A stretch of DNA of 64,000 nucleotides from Microbacterium invictum (GTDB lineage: Bacteria; Actinomycetota; Actinomycetes; Actinomycetales; Microbacteriaceae). This document shows positions 17,345-26,174 of this stretch, one piece after another. Each line of letters begins with the position of its first letter. The first letter of the stretch is position 1. A program made the translations under genes and the position numbers. The notes below the pieces were generated by a model. That model searched no databases. It saw only the letters and a program-made list of their open reading frames with translations, and was not told the origin of the DNA. The stretch covers positions 2,232,001 through 2,296,000 of the forward strand of contig NZ_JACIFH010000001.1 of assembly GCF_014197265.1 (NCBI RefSeq), read 5' to 3'.

Positions 17345-18142
17345 TCACGCGTGGACTTCTCCGCTCGACCGCAGCCCCTGCCGCGCCGAGGCGAGAACGG
17401 ATGCCTCGTCCAGGACTGAGACGAGCGCGTCGGGGTCGTGCGCGAACCGGCCGAGGAAGACGCCGTCGACGCTGGCCCCGAGGCGCGTGAGCAGGCCGGG
17501 GCCGGCCGAGCCACCGTAGATGACAACGCTCCCTATGCGTGCGGGATCGGATGCGATCGCGGCGCTGAGACCGGTGGTGACGGTGGTGATGTGGTCGGCG
17601 GGTGCGGGGTGGGGGGCGCCGATGGCCCATACCGGCTCGTAGGCGATGATGACGGCGCCGTCGGGGACCCCGGCCAGGCAAGCCTGCAGTTGCGCGACCG
17701 TGGTGGTTGCAGAATCCGTCGGGGTTTGCGGTTGAGTTTCACCCACGCATAGGACGGGGGTGGCGCCGTGGCGGAGGGTGGCGGCGGCTTTGGCGGCGAT
17801 GATCGCGTCGGTCTCGCCGAACAGGCGGCGGCGTTCGGCGTGGCCGATCTCGGCGATGCGGGCGCCGACCTCGACGAGTTCGGCTGCGGCCACCTCACCG
17901 GTGTACGGGCCGCACTCGTACGGCGAGACGTCTTGGGCACCGACGAGGACCGGCGTATCGCGGAACGCGTCGAGTGCGGGGCCGATCTGCAGGTAGGTGG
18001 GGATGACGAAGAACCGCACCGCGCCCGACATCACACCCGGGTGCTGACGCACCCGGCCGGCGACCCGCGCGCACCAGTCGAGGGCCTCGTGATGCCCGAA
18101 GTACATCTTGAGGCTCACGCCGACGGTGACCTGGGCGGACAT
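17345..18142 (-). CDS. triosephosphate isomerase-family protein, likely tetrulose-phosphate isomerase
   Basis: This 265-residue TIM homologue keeps the catalytic set: a lysine in VSLKMYFG near residue 12, a histidine in EIGHAERR, and the glutamate of YEPVWAIG. It lies beside rpiB and a dihydroxyacetone kinase-type gene rather than glycolytic genes. In mycobacterial erythritol/threitol catabolism and in Brucella (EryH), such TIM paralogs convert L-erythrulose 1-phosphate to D-erythrulose 4-phosphate. I infer the same role here. A canonical tpiA role is less likely because of the context and the NWK-to-SLK change. ATG 18142 overlaps the rpiB stop by one base. Confidence 0.85.
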   Translation of the reverse strand: MSAQVTVGVSLKMYFGHHEALDWCARVAGRVRQHPGVMSGAVRFFVIPTYLQIGPALDAFRDTPVLVGAQDVSPYECGPYTGEVAAAELVEVGARIAEIGHAERRRLFGETDAIIAAKAAATLRHGATPVLCVGETQPQTPTDSATTTVAQLQACLAGVPDGAVIIAYEPVWAIGAPHPAPADHITTVTTGLSAAIASDPARIGSVVIYGGSAGPGLLTRLGASVDGVFLGRFAHDPDALVSVLDEASVLASARQGLRSSGEVHA

Positions 18143-18612
18143 CAGCAGGATCCGGTGGCCTCGTACTCGCCGATGACGGCGACCTTCTCGGCGGAGGCCG
18201 AGGAGGTGTCGAAGCGGTAGGTGAGCCACTCGCGCACCAGGCGGCGGGCGAGCTCGATGCCGACGACGCGCTGGCCCATGGTGAGGATCTGGGCGTCGTT
18301 GGAGAGCACCCCGCGCTCGACGGAGAAGGAGTCGTGGGCGGTCACGGCGCGGATGCCGGGGACCTTGTTGGCGGCGATCGCGACGCCCAGTCCGGTGCCG
18401 CAGATCAGCAGGGCGCGGTCGGCGTCGCCGGCGGCGACGCGCTCGGCGGCGGCGATGGCGACCTTCGGGTAGGGGGTGCGGCCGTCGGCGTCCACGCCCA
18501 CGTCGACCACCGAGGCGACGCCGGGGTTGTTCTCGAGGTCCTTCTTGAGGATCTCCTTGTAGTCGAATCCGGCGTCGTCCGCGCCGATCACGATGCGCAG
18601 CGGCTCAGCCAT
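18142..18612 (-). CDS. rpiB: RpiB/LacA/LacB-family sugar-phosphate isomerase
   Basis: A 156-residue ribose 5-phosphate isomerase B-family protein. The active-site cysteine lies in [10 protein letters not shown] near residue 72, and a conserved NDAQIL segment follows. Besides ribose 5-phosphate, members isomerise D-erythrulose 4-phosphate to D-erythrose 4-phosphate (EryI/DerI) in tetritol catabolism. The flanking TIM-like isomerase and DhaK-DhaL kinase favour that second role. It overlaps the kinase gene by 8 bases at its start and the TIM-like gene by one base at its stop, so all three are translated from one message. Confidence 0.88.
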   Translation of the reverse strand: MAEPLRIVIGADDAGFDYKEILKKDLENNPGVASVVDVGVDADGRTPYPKVAIAAAERVAAGDADRALLICGTGLGVAIAANKVPGIRAVTAHDSFSVERGVLSNDAQILTMGQRVVGIELARRLVREWLTYRFDTSSASAEKVAVIGEYEATGSC

Positions 18613-20335
18613 GTGCGTGCTCCTTCCGGGTCGCGAGCACGTCGCCCACGGCCGTCACGATGAGGGCGAGCGAGTGCGCGCCCGGGTCGGGGGTCCCCAC
18701 GCTGTTCTGGCCGTGCGTGCGCGCGCGGCCCATGCGGGGGAGAAGATCTGCCGTCGCCGCTGCGGCGCGGGTCGCGGCATCCGCCGCCGTCCGCCACGCG
18801 TCGGCCAGTGCCGCGCCGGAGTCGACGGCGCCGGTGAGCGTCGAGCTGAACGACACGAGTGCGTCGACGAGCGTCTTGTCGCCGACCTCGGCCTTGCCGT
18901 AGGCCATGACGCCCTGCGCTCCGGCGGCGACGCCGGCCGCGACCGACGTGGCGTCGGGATCGCCCTCGTCGCCGAGCTTCGCGGCGACCGCGTTGAGGAT
19001 GACGCCCCACAGCGCTCCCGAGGTGCCGCCAGCCTTGTCGGACCACGCGTCGGCCGCGCGGGCCAGGGTGGTGCGGGCGCCGGCGCCGGCCTCGGCGGCC
19101 TTCGCGGCGGCGGCGAGGGCCGCGTGCGAGCCGCGCTGCATGCCGATGCCGTGGTCGCCGTCGCCAGCGATCGCATCCATACGGCCCAGCTCGTCCACGT
19201 GGGTGTCGACGGTGTCCGCGATCGTGCGGACCGCGGCGAGCACCGTGGCGGCCGCGGCGCGGGATGCCTCGTCCGCGGCGGGGATCGCCTCCGCGGTCTC
19301 CGCGGCGTCGACCGCGGCATCCGTCCGCTCCGCCGGCGCCACCGAGCCGCGACGGTACGCGGGAGTGTCGACGGGGGTGTCCCACAGGTCGGCGAGCTCG
19401 TCGTCGAGCCAGAACAGGGTCAGCGACGTGCCCGCCATGTCGAAGCTCGTGCAGTACTCGCCCACGTGCGGGTCGACGACCTCGAGCCCGGCGCCCTCGA
19501 GCAGCTGGGCGATTCGCCGGTAGACGACGAACATCTCCTCGTACTTGAGCGAGCCGAGGCCGTTGAGGATCGGCACCACGCGGCCGTCCGCGCCGGCGGG
19601 ACGCTCGTCGAGCAGACGGGACACGAGCAGTTCGGCGAGTTCGTCGGCGGTCGGGATGCCGGTCTCGTCGATGCCCGGCTCACCGTGGATGCCCAGGCCG
19701 ATGGCCATGCGACCCTCCGGCACGCTGAACAGCGGGTGATCGGCGCCGGGCAGGGTGCAGCCGGTGAAGGCCACGCCGAACGAGCGCGTGCGCTCGTTCG
19801 CGAGCCGGGCGATGCGGGTGACCTCGCCGAGGTCGTACCCGGCCTCGGCGGCGGCCGACGCGATGCGGAACACCGTCAGGTCGCCGGCGATGCCGCGGCG
19901 CTTGTGCGCCTCGTCGGGGCTCGCGCTGAAGATGTCGTCGGTGACGGCCACCGTCTCGCACGCGACGCCCTCACCGCGCAGGCGCTCCTGCGCCGCGTCG
20001 AAGTTGAGCACGTCGCCGGCGTAGTTGCCGTACGAGAAGAACACGCCGCCGCCGTTTTCCGCGGCCTTCGCGACCGCGTACACCTGCTGCGTCGACGGGG
20101 ACGCGAACAGGTTGCCCATCGCGGCGCCGTGCGCCAGGCCTTGCCCGACGAGCCCGCCGAACGCGGGGTAGTGGCCCGACCCGCCGCCCACGACGACCGC
20201 GACCTGCCCGGCGGGGCTCACGGTGCTGCGCACCACCCCGCCAGTCACCCGCCGGACGTAACGGCCGTTGGCCGCCACGAACCCGTCGATCATCTCGTCC
20301 GCGAAGGCGGCAGGGTCGTTCCACAAGCGCGTCAT
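18605..20335 (-). CDS. dihydroxyacetone kinase-family protein, fused DhaK-DhaL (candidate erythrulose kinase)
   Basis: A 576-residue two-domain kinase. DhaK (residues 1 to about 330) has the substrate loop [10 protein letters not shown] and the covalent substrate histidine in GLGIHGEPG at 217. DhaL (about 375-576) has [12 protein letters not shown], which binds ATP-magnesium. The fused ATP-dependent form phosphorylates dihydroxyacetone, glyceraldehyde or erythrulose. Beside the TIM-like and RpiB isomerases it best fits L-erythrulose or D-erythrulose kinase (LerK/DerK), feeding D-erythrose 4-phosphate to the pentose-phosphate pathway. No polyol dehydrogenase or transporter gene is adjacent, so the entry step must lie elsewhere. 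Confidence 0.9.
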   Translation of the reverse strand: MTRLWNDPAAFADEMIDGFVAANGRYVRRVTGGVVRSTVSPAGQVAVVVGGGSGHYPAFGGLVGQGLAHGAAMGNLFASPSTQQVYAVAKAAENGGGVFFSYGNYAGDVLNFDAAQERLRGEGVACETVAVTDDIFSASPDEAHKRRGIAGDLTVFRIASAAAEAGYDLGEVTRIARLANERTRSFGVAFTGCTLPGADHPLFSVPEGRMAIGLGIHGEPGIDETGIPTADELAELLVSRLLDERPAGADGRVVPILNGLGSLKYEEMFVVYRRIAQLLEGAGLEVVDPHVGEYCTSFDMAGTSLTLFWLDDELADLWDTPVDTPAYRRGSVAPAERTDAAVDAAETAEAIPAADEASRAAAATVLAAVRTIADTVDTHVDELGRMDAIAGDGDHGIGMQRGSHAALAAAAKAAEAGAGARTTLARAADAWSDKAGGTSGALWGVILNAVAAKLGDEGDPDATSVAAGVAAGAQGVMAYGKAEVGDKTLVDALVSFSSTLTGAVDSGAALADAWRTAADAATRAAAATADLLPRMGRARTHGQNSVGTPDPGAHSLALIVTAVGDVLATRKEHAHG

Positions 20336-20453
20336 CGTGAAGTCTCCTCGGCACCAGTACTCGGTTCTGCTCTAGGCTCGCCGCCGTGCCGGCGCGACGC
20401 GATGATGTGAGCGACACCCTCATGTGCGCAGACGCCTCGGCTTGCGACCCGTG

Positions 20454-21632
20454 TCACAGGGCCGAGATCGCCTTCGACGCGTCGTCCGCCCCTGCGAGCA
20501 GAAGTGCCAGCAGCTCCTCGCGCCGGGCCGTGTCCACGTCCGGTCCGATATCGAGGAGCAGGATCTCGAGCACCACGGCCCCCTCGGCATCGCGCACCGG
20601 CGCGACGAGGAGCCGTATGCTCTCGACTGCGAGCCCCGCCTCCGGCTCGTAGTCACCGGCGCGCTGATCGATCAACTCCAATATCCGGCGCTCCACCGAC
20701 GGGGTGTACACCCCGCCCGAGAACTCCTTGAGAGTCTCGTTCCACTCGACGTGCCACGGGTCGGCCGCAGCCAGAGACCACCCTCGCTCGCGTACGCGAT
20801 CCAGCATCGCCGAATACACTCCACGCACCGCGTCCGTGCGCGCGTGTGAGAGCCAGCGGTCGGCCAGCGCGTCGTCCTCGGCCACGAACAGCGCGCCCAG
20901 TGGCGGTTTGTGCGGCATCCTGCGACCCACATGCGAGGCGAGCGCATCTTGGCCACTGCCGCCGGCGCTGGCGAGGAGCACCAGTTCGTCGGCTATGCGT
21001 GCGATCACTTGGATGCCGTGTCCCGCGCGGGCGGCGATGTCTTCGAAAGTGGCGCGCGCGGCCTCGACCGCCCGCAGAGCCGGGATGAGGTCCTTCTCTG
21101 TGGGCATCACGAGAGATGACGGGGAGAACCGGCCGTATCCGCCCTGGAAGAAGACGAGAGGAAGTCGGGGGTCGGGGCGGGCCATCTGGACGATCCGGCC
21201 CACGACGATGTCATGGTCGCCGCCGTCATGACGCGTCTCCAGATCGCACTCGATCCACGCCACGCACCCGTCGATCACCGGCGTCGCCGCCGCCGTGGAG
21301 CGCAGTGGGACGCCGTCGAGCTTGCGCGGATCCTTCGAGGCGAGGCGCCGGCACAGCTGCTCCTGATCGGCGGCAAGCACGCTGATCACGAACCTTGGGG
21401 AGTCGTACAGCCGGGCGTATGTGCTCGAGGACTTCTGCGGGAAGTAGGCGACCAGCGGCGGGTCCAGCGAGACCGACACGAAGGAACCCACGACCATCGC
21501 GACCGGGTCGCGCTCCGCGTCCAGCGCGGTGACGACCGCCACCCCTGTCGGAAAGTGCCCGAGCACCTCTCGGTACCAGGGCGCGTCCGGCTGCCCGCCT
21601 TCGACCGCAGCCCCTTCCGGTCGCTGAACCAT
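20454..21632 (-). CDS. flavin reductase-domain protein fused to an IclR-effector-like domain
   Basis: The N-terminal ~165 residues form a flavin reductase (FMN-binding split barrel) domain, with HFPTGVAVVTA, VGSFVSVSLDPPLVAYFP and the DGCVAWIECDLE strand. The remaining ~220 residues resemble the ligand-binding domain of IclR regulators (HGIQVIARI, then PPLGALFVAEDDALADRWL), but I see no helix-turn-helix. Flavin reductases of this type supply reduced flavin to monooxygenases. The second domain could sense an aromatic acid or similar ligand and tune the reductase. ATG 21632 is preceded by a G-rich ribosome site; an ATG at 21692 is possible. No partner monooxygenase is adjacent. Confidence 0.75.
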   Translation of the reverse strand: MVQRPEGAAVEGGQPDAPWYREVLGHFPTGVAVVTALDAERDPVAMVVGSFVSVSLDPPLVAYFPQKSSSTYARLYDSPRFVISVLAADQEQLCRRLASKDPRKLDGVPLRSTAAATPVIDGCVAWIECDLETRHDGGDHDIVVGRIVQMARPDPRLPLVFFQGGYGRFSPSSLVMPTEKDLIPALRAVEAARATFEDIAARAGHGIQVIARIADELVLLASAGGSGQDALASHVGRRMPHKPPLGALFVAEDDALADRWLSHARTDAVRGVYSAMLDRVRERGWSLAAADPWHVEWNETLKEFSGGVYTPSVERRILELIDQRAGDYEPEAGLAVESIRLLVAPVRDAEGAVVLEILLLDIGPDVDTARREELLALLLAGADDASKAISAL

Positions 21633-21807
21633 CTGGAAGCCCCCTCGTTCGATTCGATGACCACGACCGTACGCGCAACGGGCCGGCGCGCTCATGTCGG
21701 AATGCGCCGCCCGCTTGCACTCCCGCGACGTGCGGCGGCAGGAGCGTGTGCTCCGCCCTAACGGATCGCCCGCCACCAGTAGGGTCGCCGACGAGAGAGC
21801 GCTGGCG

Positions 21808-22573
21808 TCAGAGCCCAGTCGCACCGCGGACTCGGTGCCCGACAGCCCAGGACTCGCCGGAGACCGCTCCGCTCAGCGGTGACATCAGGGAACGTGACGA
21901 GGTTCGCCACGTCAGCCGGTGTGCGCTGCCCACCGCGGCCCAATCTAATGTCGCCTGAAGGCTCGTCGACGACAATGCCAGGGCTCACGGCGTTTACCTT
22001 GACCCCAGACCCCGCGACAGCGTCAGCAAGGTTCTTGGCCGTGACGACGCGCGCGGCGTCCCGGACCGATCCTGTGATGTTGCCGGTCTGGAACGCGTTC
22101 TGCCCGCTCACGCCGACGACTCGTCCGTACCCGGCTTCGACCATCGGTGGCAAGATCGCGTTCGCAAGCCGGAGGAAAGACATCGCCTTGTCCTCAACGG
22201 CGCGGGCGACCTGGTCCGGGTCGGAGTTGCGCGACTGGTGCAGGGTTCGCGCGCTCTGGGCGGCCGTGACGACGAGGCCGTCAACGCGCCCGTGAAGGCA
22301 GCGAATCTCGTTGAGGGCCTTGGTGACCGACTCATCGCTCCGCGCGTCCATCGTCACGCCCTCAGGTGCATGACGCGAAGCGGGGATGACTGTGGCGCCC
22401 TCCTGACGAAGAGCGCTCACTACAGCGCTTCCTATGAGGCCGTGACCCCCGACGACGAGGATCACACGGTCGTTCAGTCGAAGGTCCGCGGCCTCACCGT
22501 AACGCTTGGGGTCAGTCGGGCGTGAAGGTCCGCGCTCCGCGGATCCTGAGCTGTCCGTGCGATGCGCGGACAC
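21808..22573 (-). pseudogene. SDR-family dehydrogenase gene with frameshift and missing start codon
   Basis: The frame from about 22490 reads a Rossmann SDR (VILVVGGHGLIGSAVV, then VNAVSPGIVVDEPSGDI and TPADVANLVTF). After VTF near 21893 the family C-terminus continues only in another frame (SPLSGAVSGESWAVGHRVRG, stop at 21808). The open frame instead runs into unrelated sequence to 21758. One extra base in a CCC run (GGG on the plus strand, about 21884-21887) explains this. No ATG, GTG or TTG precedes the first strand where the family normally starts; the nearest is a GTG at 22573. A deleted transposase next to it suggests local decay. A sequencing error in the CCC run is an alternative for the frameshift only. 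Confidence 0.65.
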
Positions 22574-22696
22574 CGTCAGCCAAGAGGGCTGAAGCTCGGG
22601 AGTGCCGACGTGCGCTCGCATCTTCGAAGCGGTTCGCTGTAAGTCAGCGTCTCTTAGAACGCGGTGAGCACGTGGCGAACGTGCTCCACCTCGGGC

Positions 22697-23469
22697 GTCG
22701 AGGCGATGTGGTCGCCGATGAGCGCGCGCCACTGGTCGAACGCGCCAGAGCCACGGCTGGTCGCGCATGTGCGCCCCCGATCGCGGGAGCGTGGCCTGCG
22801 GGATCTGTCGTCGCCGGAGCCCGGGCTATGACACCGGCCCTGGCCGGCGCCGGTGGCGGAGCCTGGATCTGGGCACGATCCAGGCGTTCGTGGAAGCAGA
22901 CGCGCCGCGAGTGCAGTGCCGGGTCCACGGGGTCGTGGTCGGGGCGGTGCCGTGGGCTCGTCACGACGCCGGTCTCACCCACGTTTTCGATGATCAGGTG
23001 GCGTGGCTGGCCACCCGCGCGTCGAAGTCGACGGTGGTCGATCTGATGCGGATCGCGTGGCGCACGGTGGGCTCGATCATCTCTCGGGTCTGGGCTGATG
23101 CCGACGATCGCTTCGACGGGCTCCGGCGGATCGGGATCGATGAGATCAGCTACAAGAAGGGCCACAAGTACTTAATGGTCGTCGTCGACCACGACACCCG
23201 CCGACTGGTGTGGGCAGCTCCCGGTCGTGACCGGGCGACCGTGGCCGAGTTCTTCGACCTGCTCGGCGAGGACCGTTGCGCGCTCAAACACCGCGACCGG
23301 ATCCTCGCCGCGATCAAACACAACCTCTCCAACGGGCTGATCGATTCCACCAACACCAAGATCCGCCTCATCACCCGAGCCGCGTTCGGATTCCACTCCG
23401 CCGGGCCGCTCATCGCCCTCGCCATGCTCACCCTCGGCCCCCACAGCCAGCCCTCCCCGGCCGGAAATG
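22697..23469 (+). pseudogene. ISL3-family transposase remnant with frameshift and internal deletion
   Basis: Translated pieces match an ISL3-type transposase: the N-terminal zinc-finger part (VRPRSRERG then, after a shift near 22796, CGICRRRSPGYD), the DLGT strand, VPWARHDAGLT and IGIDEISYKKGHKYLMVVVDH with the first DDE aspartate. The frame then jumps at about 23275 from the LLGED segment directly to the C-terminal HNLSNGLIDSTNTKIRLI block. The central ~120-150 residues of the catalytic domain are therefore missing. The N-terminus is also short. No clear terminal inverted repeats are visible. Non-functional. Confidence 0.8.
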
Positions 23470-23511
23470 ACCCAGGAATGTCAGGAGCGCCTGATTTGAC
23501 CTCGAAACGCA

Positions 23512-23541
23512 GATCAGCGCCACTCGAAAGTGGCGCTGATC
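23512..23541 (-). terminator. strong hairpin downstream of tRNA-Ser
   Basis: A perfect 13-base stem (GATCAGCGCCACT at 23512-23524 and its complement at 23529-23541) closes a four-base loop. It begins 10 bases beyond the tRNA-Ser CCA end, so it most likely terminates that tRNA, read on the minus strand. Confidence 0.7.
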
Positions 23542-23550
23542 AGGCATTTA

Positions 23551-23641
23551 TGGCGGTGACGGTGGGATTTGAACCCACGGTAGGGGGTTACCCTACACAA
23601 CTTTTCGAGAGTTGCACCTTCGGCCGCTCGGACACGTCACC
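23551..23641 (-). tRNA. tRNA-Ser (anticodon CGA)
   Basis: The minus strand folds into a long-variable-arm tRNA: acceptor GGTGACG pairs with CGTCACC, the anticodon stem CAACT/AGTTG holds loop CTCGAAA with anticodon CGA, and the T arm contains GGTTCAAATCC. Discriminator G and the CCA tail are encoded. Decodes UCG serine codons. Confidence 0.95.
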
Positions 23642-23721
23642 GCGGAAAAGTGTACGCGACCTCGCCCGCCTGCGCGAATCAGCCTGCGCACACCATGCAT
23701 TCGACGGGCACGACGCCTCGA

Positions 23722-24579
23722 TCACCCGGCATCCACACCCGCCGCCACACCTCGGATCAGTTCGACAACCCTGGCCGGCTCGTCGATCCCGTGCGAGTAC
23801 ACGTAGGTCGCCGTGAACCCGAGTTCCTGCAGTTCGCGGACCGTCGTGGTGACCGCCGGAACCGCGGATTCCGGGCCGACGCTGATCATCGCGGTCTTCT
23901 CGACCTCGGCGTAGTCGCGACCGACGTCGTCGCAGTGCGCCCGCAGCACATCGAGCTTGTGCGCCAGCTGCGGCGAGTACCCCAGGTTGCACGCGTCGGC
24001 GTACTGCGCGACCAGCCGCAGGGTCTTCTTCTCGCCGCCGCCGCCGATCAGCAGGTATGGTCTTGTCACGTTCTGCGGCGAGTTCAGGGTGCGCTCGAGC
24101 TGCCAGATCGCGCCGTCGTACGGCTCCTCCGAGTCCGACCACATCTGCAGGCAGATCTGGAGCTGCTCTTCCAGCTGACGGAACCGCTCCGCGACCGGCG
24201 GAAACTCGAAGCCGAGTCCCCGGCATTCCTCGTCGTTCCACGCCACCCCGATGCCGAGCCCGACACGACCACCCGAGAGCACATTGAGCGTCGAGATCTG
24301 CTTGGCCAGCAGCGACGGATGGCGGTAGATCGCCCCCGTCACGAGCGTGTGCAGCAGCGCCTTCTCGGTGTGCGCGGCGATGAAGCCGAGCGTCGCATAC
24401 GCCTCGAGCATCTCGTGCTCGACCGGCCCGAGCCCGGGCAGCTGCCAGAAGTGGTCCATGACCGTGATGCGCTGGATGCCGGCGGCCTCGGCGTTGCGCA
24501 CGTGCGCAGCCAATGCGGGTCCGAGCTGGGCGGCACCGGTCTGCCAGGTGAAGTCCGCGATGTGCAGTCCGAATTCCAT
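23722..24579 (-). CDS. LLM-class F420-dependent oxidoreductase
   Basis: A 285-residue luciferase-like monooxygenase-fold protein of the F420-dependent subgroup. Landmarks are EFGLHIADFTW at the start, VMDHFWQL, GRVGLGIGVAWN and PYLLIGGGGEKKTLRL. Such proteins use cofactor F420 (or flavin) to reduce or oxidise diverse substrates. ATG 24579 gives a full-length product. It diverges from the MFS exporter gene at 24669 with only 89 bases between, so they may share a regulatory region. No substrate can be named. Confidence 0.88.
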   Translation of the reverse strand: MEFGLHIADFTWQTGAAQLGPALAAHVRNAEAAGIQRITVMDHFWQLPGLGPVEHEMLEAYATLGFIAAHTEKALLHTLVTGAIYRHPSLLAKQISTLNVLSGGRVGLGIGVAWNDEECRGLGFEFPPVAERFRQLEEQLQICLQMWSDSEEPYDGAIWQLERTLNSPQNVTRPYLLIGGGGEKKTLRLVAQYADACNLGYSPQLAHKLDVLRAHCDDVGRDYAEVEKTAMISVGPESAVPAVTTTVRELQELGFTATYVYSHGIDEPARVVELIRGVAAGVDAG

Positions 24580-24668
24580 ACCCGCGATGCTCGCATGATC
24601 GCCGTCCGCGGTAAACCCATCGAAGCCCCACCGCCCGCAGGTCGCCGCGCGGGTCTAGCGTGGCGAGC

Positions 24669-26060
24669 ATGGCAGCGCAGATGACGCCGAACCAGCGACT
24701 GGTGGTCACCATCGCCGTGCTCGCCTCGTTCATCGCGTTCCTCGACGGCACGGTGGTCACCGTCGCGCTGCCTGCCATCAGCGAAGAGCTCGGCGGCGGC
24801 CTGATCACCCAGCAGTGGGTCGTCGACAGCTACCTGATCACCCTCAGCGCCCTCATCCTTGTCGCCGGTTCTGTCAGCGACGCCTACGGCCGTATCTTCG
24901 TCATGCGCATCGGCCTCATCGGCTTCGGCATCGCCTCGCTCGTGATCGCGGTGGCTCCCACCGCCCTCATCCTCATCATCGCCCGCGGGGCGCAGGGTGC
25001 CGCCGGCGCGTTCCTCGTCCCGAGCTCACTCGCCCTCATCACCTCGACGATGCGCGGTCCCCTTCAGGCGCGCGCGATCGGCTTGTGGACGGCCTGGACC
25101 ACCAGCGCGATGGTCATCGGCCCCCTGCTGGGCGGCTTGTTCGTCGACCTGCTCTCCTGGCGATGGGTGTTCGTGGTCAACGTGGTGCCGATCGCCCTCA
25201 CGCTGTGGCTGCTCACCCGGCTCACCACCCGCGACACGCCCCGCGCCGACCGGCACATCGACTGGCTCGCCGCGACACTCTGCACGCTCGGCCTGGGCCT
25301 CACCGTCTTCGCGCTCATCGAGCAGCCTCGGCTCGGCTGGGCGCACCCGGCGATCTGGGGGCCCGCGATCACCGGCATCCTGATGTTCGCCGCCTTCCTC
25401 CTCCGCCAGCGCACGGCACGCTCACCGATCCTGCCGCTGGACATGTTCCGCGTCCGCAACTTCGGTGTGGGCAACATCGCCACGCTCTTCATCTATGCGG
25501 CCCTTTCGCTCAACGGATTCGTGGTCGTGGTCTACCTGCAGCAGGGCGCCGGCCTGCCCGCCACCCTCGCCGGCCTCGCGAGCCTCCCCGCAACCATCAT
25601 CATGATCGCGCTCAGCTCGTCGGTCGGCACGCTCGCCGGCCGATGGGGACCGCGCCTGTTCATGACGGTGGGGCCGCTGATCATGGGCGCCGGTTCACTC
25701 CTGCTGCTCGCGGTGAGCGCCGACTTCAACTACTGGTGGCAGGTGCTGCCGGGCATGATCGTGTTCGGCCTCGGGCTCGTCATCACCGTGGCTCCCCTGA
25801 CCGCGGCAATCCTCGGAGCGGTCGAGTCCGAGCGATCCGGCATCGCCTCCGCCGTCAACAACGCCATCGCCCGTGTCGCCGGACTGCTCGTCATCGCCGT
25901 CCTCGCCTTCATCACGGGCGGCGCCCTCGATCTCGCCGGATTCCACCGCGCCGTGGTCGTCACCTCGGCCCTCGTCGTCGTCGGCGGGCTCGTGTCGTGG
26001 GTCGGGATCAGGAACCGGATGCCGGAGCCCGGCGACCCGGCATCCATCGACTCGCACTGA
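24669..26060 (+). CDS. MFS transporter, DHA2 (14-TM) drug/proton antiporter type
   Basis: A 463-residue membrane protein with about fourteen hydrophobic segments. FLDGTVVTVALPAI in TM1 and the LxDTVVNVALP-like pattern define the DHA2/EmrB-QacA branch of multidrug/proton antiporters. Motif C-like GPLLGGLFVDLLSWRWVF closes TM5. It probably exports toxic hydrophobic compounds. I use ATG 24669; a GTG at 24660 would add three residues. A TAGCGT box ends 7 bases before the ATG, suggesting a short-leader or leaderless message. Confidence 0.88.
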   Translation: MAAQMTPNQRLVVTIAVLASFIAFLDGTVVTVALPAISEELGGGLITQQWVVDSYLITLSALILVAGSVSDAYGRIFVMRIGLIGFGIASLVIAVAPTALILIIARGAQGAAGAFLVPSSLALITSTMRGPLQARAIGLWTAWTTSAMVIGPLLGGLFVDLLSWRWVFVVNVVPIALTLWLLTRLTTRDTPRADRHIDWLAATLCTLGLGLTVFALIEQPRLGWAHPAIWGPAITGILMFAAFLLRQRTARSPILPLDMFRVRNFGVGNIATLFIYAALSLNGFVVVVYLQQGAGLPATLAGLASLPATIIMIALSSSVGTLAGRWGPRLFMTVGPLIMGAGSLLLLAVSADFNYWWQVLPGMIVFGLGLVITVAPLTAAILGAVESERSGIASAVNNAIARVAGLLVIAVLAFITGGALDLAGFHRAVVVTSALVVVGGLVSWVGIRNRMPEPGDPASIDSH

Positions 26061-26101
26061 GCGAAGCTGCCCCTGCACTTCTGCCCCGGCGAGGAGTAGA
26101 G

Positions 26102-26120
26102 TATGTGGTAGGACCACATA
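26102..26120. promoter_or_regulatory. FadR/GntR-type operator upstream of the SDR gene
   Basis: TATGTGGT and ACCACATA form a perfect 8-base inverted repeat separated by three bases. It contains TGGT-N3-ACCA, which matches the FadR-subfamily GntR consensus TNGT-N3-ACNA. It lies 55 bases before the SDR start codon, where a repressor would block the promoter. No GntR gene is in the window. Confidence 0.65.
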
Positions 26121-26174
26121 AGGTTCGCGAAGCGCGGCGGTCCACGAGACAAGCCGCAGAATGGAGAGGCAACC

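Noticed and set aside
17345-18142. Glycolytic triosephosphate isomerase (tpiA)
   Set aside because: Neighbours are rpiB and a DhaK-DhaL kinase rather than gap-pgk, and the N-terminal NWK motif is changed.
20370-20652. Plus-strand gene after a TAGGCT box at 20376
   Set aside because: The 88-codon frame is antisense to the flavin reductase fusion gene and is Ser/Arg-rich like other shadows here.
22767-23816. Intact 349-codon protein spanning the ISL3 remnant and tRNA-Ser
   Set aside because: The frame joins transposase pieces across a deletion and runs antisense through the tRNA; it is not a gene as it stands.
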